24,359 bases of DNA from assembly GCA_013824905.1 (NCBI GenBank), contig PNOO01000004.1, positions 1-24,359 on the forward strand, written 5' to 3'. The position numbers were made by a program, and so were the translations under genes. Origin of the DNA: Syntrophus sp. (in: bacteria). Its GTDB lineage: Bacteria; Desulfobacterota; Syntrophia; Syntrophales; UBA5619. The notes beneath the pieces are model-generated. The model worked only from the letters and a program-made list of their open reading frames with translations. It searched no databases and was not told where the DNA came from. Position 1 is the first letter of the stretch, and every line of letters begins with the position of its first letter. Below, one piece after another: positions 22,845 through 24,359 of the stretch.

Positions 22845-23336
22845 ATGGCTGGGCAGCGAGCTTCTCTTGTCCTGATTTCAAACAGTCCGACGGAAACCTT
22901 TTGTATCGGTAAATTTTTAGGTGAAGGTCTGACAAGAGGGGATTGTGTCGCTCTGACGGGGGAGCTCGGCGCCGGAAAGACCTGCCTTACCCAGGGAATC
23001 GCCACCGGGCTCGGTGTACCGGACCGATATGTGGTGGCGTCGCCGACCTTCACGCTCATCAACGAGTATCCGGGAAAGGATACCTCTCTTTATCACCTGG
23101 ATGTCTATCGCCTGAGCGGATCAGCGGATCTCGAAGAAATAGGGTATCAAGAATACCTTATGAACGACGGTGTGATGGTCATAGAGTGGGCAGAGAAAGT
23201 GTCTGATGCCATTCCGGATGAAGCTCTGCGTGTCGAATTATCCTATGTGGACGAGACTGTGCGAAGAATTGAGATTTCCGGTTGCCCTGATAGGATCTAT
23301 TCCTGGGAACGAACGTTTAAACAAGGAGGAAGTTAG
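22845..23336 (+). CDS. tsaE: tRNA threonylcarbamoyladenosine ATPase TsaE
   Basis: TsaE is the ATPase partner of TsaB/TsaD in making t6A37 in tRNAs that read ANN codons. The 163-residue length is typical. The P-loop GELGAGKT is at residues 39-46, followed by the family blocks SPTFTLINEY, YHLDVYRL and VIEWAEK. The ribosome binding site for ATG 22845 is weak (AAAGG about 10 bases upstream). tsaE lies 4 bases before lysC, whose strong AAGGAGGA site sits inside the last codons of tsaE. Confidence 0.95.
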   Translation: MAGQRASLVLISNSPTETFCIGKFLGEGLTRGDCVALTGELGAGKTCLTQGIATGLGVPDRYVVASPTFTLINEYPGKDTSLYHLDVYRLSGSADLEEIGYQEYLMNDGVMVIEWAEKVSDAIPDEALRVELSYVDETVRRIEISGCPDRIYSWERTFKQGGS

Positions 23337-23340
23337 CAAA

Positions 23341-24359
23341 TGGCTCTGGTGGTTCAAAAGTATGGCGGCACATCGGTTGCCAATCTCGATAAGATCGCCA
23401 ATGTGGCGAAGAAGGTAATCAGGACGAGAGAAGCGGGAAATGATGTTGTCGTTGTCTTGTCGGCAATGGCCGGGGAGACGGATCGGTTGATCGGGCTTGC
23501 TCAAAAGGCATCGGACAATCCTGATGGCAGAGAGTATGACTCATTGGTCTCTACAGGGGAACAGGTCAGCGTCTCTCTGCTGGCGATCATGCTCAACGGT
23601 ATGGGCTATCCGGCGAAATCCTTTCTCGGTTTTCAAGTAAGGATATTGACCGATAAGGCGTTCAAGAAGGCCCGCATTTTGACCGTGGATACAACCGCCA
23701 TTCAGGATGAACTGAGGAAGGGAACCATTGTGGTCGTCGCCGGTTTTCAGGGTGTCGATCCGGAAAACAATATTACCACCCTGGGGCGAGGCGGCTCCGA
23801 CACCAGCGCCGTTGCCCTGGCTGCCGCATTGAAGGCCGATGTTTGCGATATCTATACCGATGTCGACGGAGTGTATACCACCGATCCCAATATCTGCAGC
23901 AAAGCCAGGAGACTGGACCGGATTACCTATGATGAAATGCTGGAGATGGCCAGGGCAGGAGCAAAGGTCCTTCAGCCCCGTTCTGTGGAGTTGGCAAAGA
24001 AATACAATGTGCCGGTGTATGTGAAATCCTCCTTTACGGATGAAGGGGGAACATTAGTGACCAGGGAGGAAAGAGAGATGGAGAAGGAAGTCGTATCCGG
24101 TGTAACCTACGATCGGGATCAGGCAAAAATTACGGTGGTTCATGTTCCGGACCGGCCTGGTGTGGCTGCCCGTCTTTTTACGCCCCTTTCCGAGCACAAC
24201 ATCCTCGTCGATATGATCATCCAGAATGCCAGTCTTCAAGGGCATACGGATATGACCTTTACAGTGTCCCGGAAGGATATCCGGGATGCGAAGCGAATCA
24301 TCTCCGGCGTGCTCAAAGAAGTAGGTGCGGAGAATTTGGAGGTGGACGACAATGTGGCG
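23341..24359 (+). CDS. lysC: Aspartate kinase, C-terminus missing
   Basis: This kinase phosphorylates aspartate and so opens the route to lysine, diaminopimelate, threonine and methionine; DapA, DapB and LysA of the same route are encoded at the other end of the window. The frame is open from ATG 23341 to the right edge (339 full codons of a usual 400-410). The N-terminal kinase motif QKYGGTSVAN, STGEQVS, GRGGSDTSAVALAAAL and the DIYTDVDGVYTTDP nucleotide site are present, followed by the first ACT regulatory domain (ITVVHVPDRPGVAARLF). This is the monofunctional form with paired ACT domains, usually inhibited by lysine and/or threonine; the second ACT domain is cut. An AAGGAGGA site lies 10 bases before the start. 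Confidence 0.96.

Overview
This window looks like a chromosomal, housekeeping stretch of a moderately GC-rich Gram-negative bacterium, most likely a member of the former Deltaproteobacteria (Desulfobacterota), perhaps near the Syntrophales. The reasons are the gene order argD-argF-argG-argH-lipoprotein-lysA-dapA-dapB, the tilS-ftsH-folP and tsaE-lysC neighbourhoods, and two outer-membrane style lipoproteins. The lineage is an inference from gene order and protein style remembered from that group; no search was run. All 24 protein genes and both tRNAs lie on the + strand. There is no CRISPR array, transposase, integrase or phage gene.

Layout. (1) 1-8520 is an amino-acid and folate block: the last four arginine genes (argD, cut by the left edge, then argF, argG, argH), an LptM-like lipoprotein with a fibronectin-type fold, three lysine/diaminopimelate genes (lysA, dapA, dapB) and folK. 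A 110-bp palindromic repeat fills most of the lysA-dapA gap. (2) 8554-9716 holds a small membrane-anchored YHS-like cysteine protein, pgsA, and a tRNA-Gly/tRNA-Cys pair with its own strong promoter and terminator. (3) 9801-13404 is a peptide-use group: pepA with its own promoter, a nine-codon mini-ORF, and two ABC ATPases of the oligopeptide/dipeptide transporter type without their permeases. (4) 13405-16328 holds a cold-shock gene with a terminator-like hairpin in its leader, then miaA overlapped by an uncharacterised soluble glycosyltransferase. (5) 16348-19610 is a likely operon of a parvulin-type lipoprotein chaperone, a metallo-beta-lactamase-fold hydrolase and tilS. (6) 19709 to the right edge holds ftsH, a folP with a long N-terminal extension, tsaE and lysC (cut by the right edge).

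The genes fit together as core metabolism and translation quality. LysC, DapA, DapB and LysA are four steps of one lysine pathway split between the two ends of the window. FolK and FolP act in consecutive folate steps. MiaA, TilS and TsaE all modify tRNA (i6A37, lysidine-34 and t6A37), beside two tRNA genes. Most genes are spaced by fewer than 25 bp or overlap as ATGA, so they probably form a few long transcripts.

No clearly new multi-gene defence or mobile system is visible. The most interesting items are small: a glycosyltransferase translationally coupled to miaA, an LptM-like/FN3 lipoprotein with a CxxC pair, a palindromic repeat whose two arms differ by compensatory base pairs, a possible attenuator ahead of the cold-shock gene, a hairpin that covers the folP ribosome binding site, and a mini-ORF linked by ATGA junctions between pepA and the ABC ATPase.
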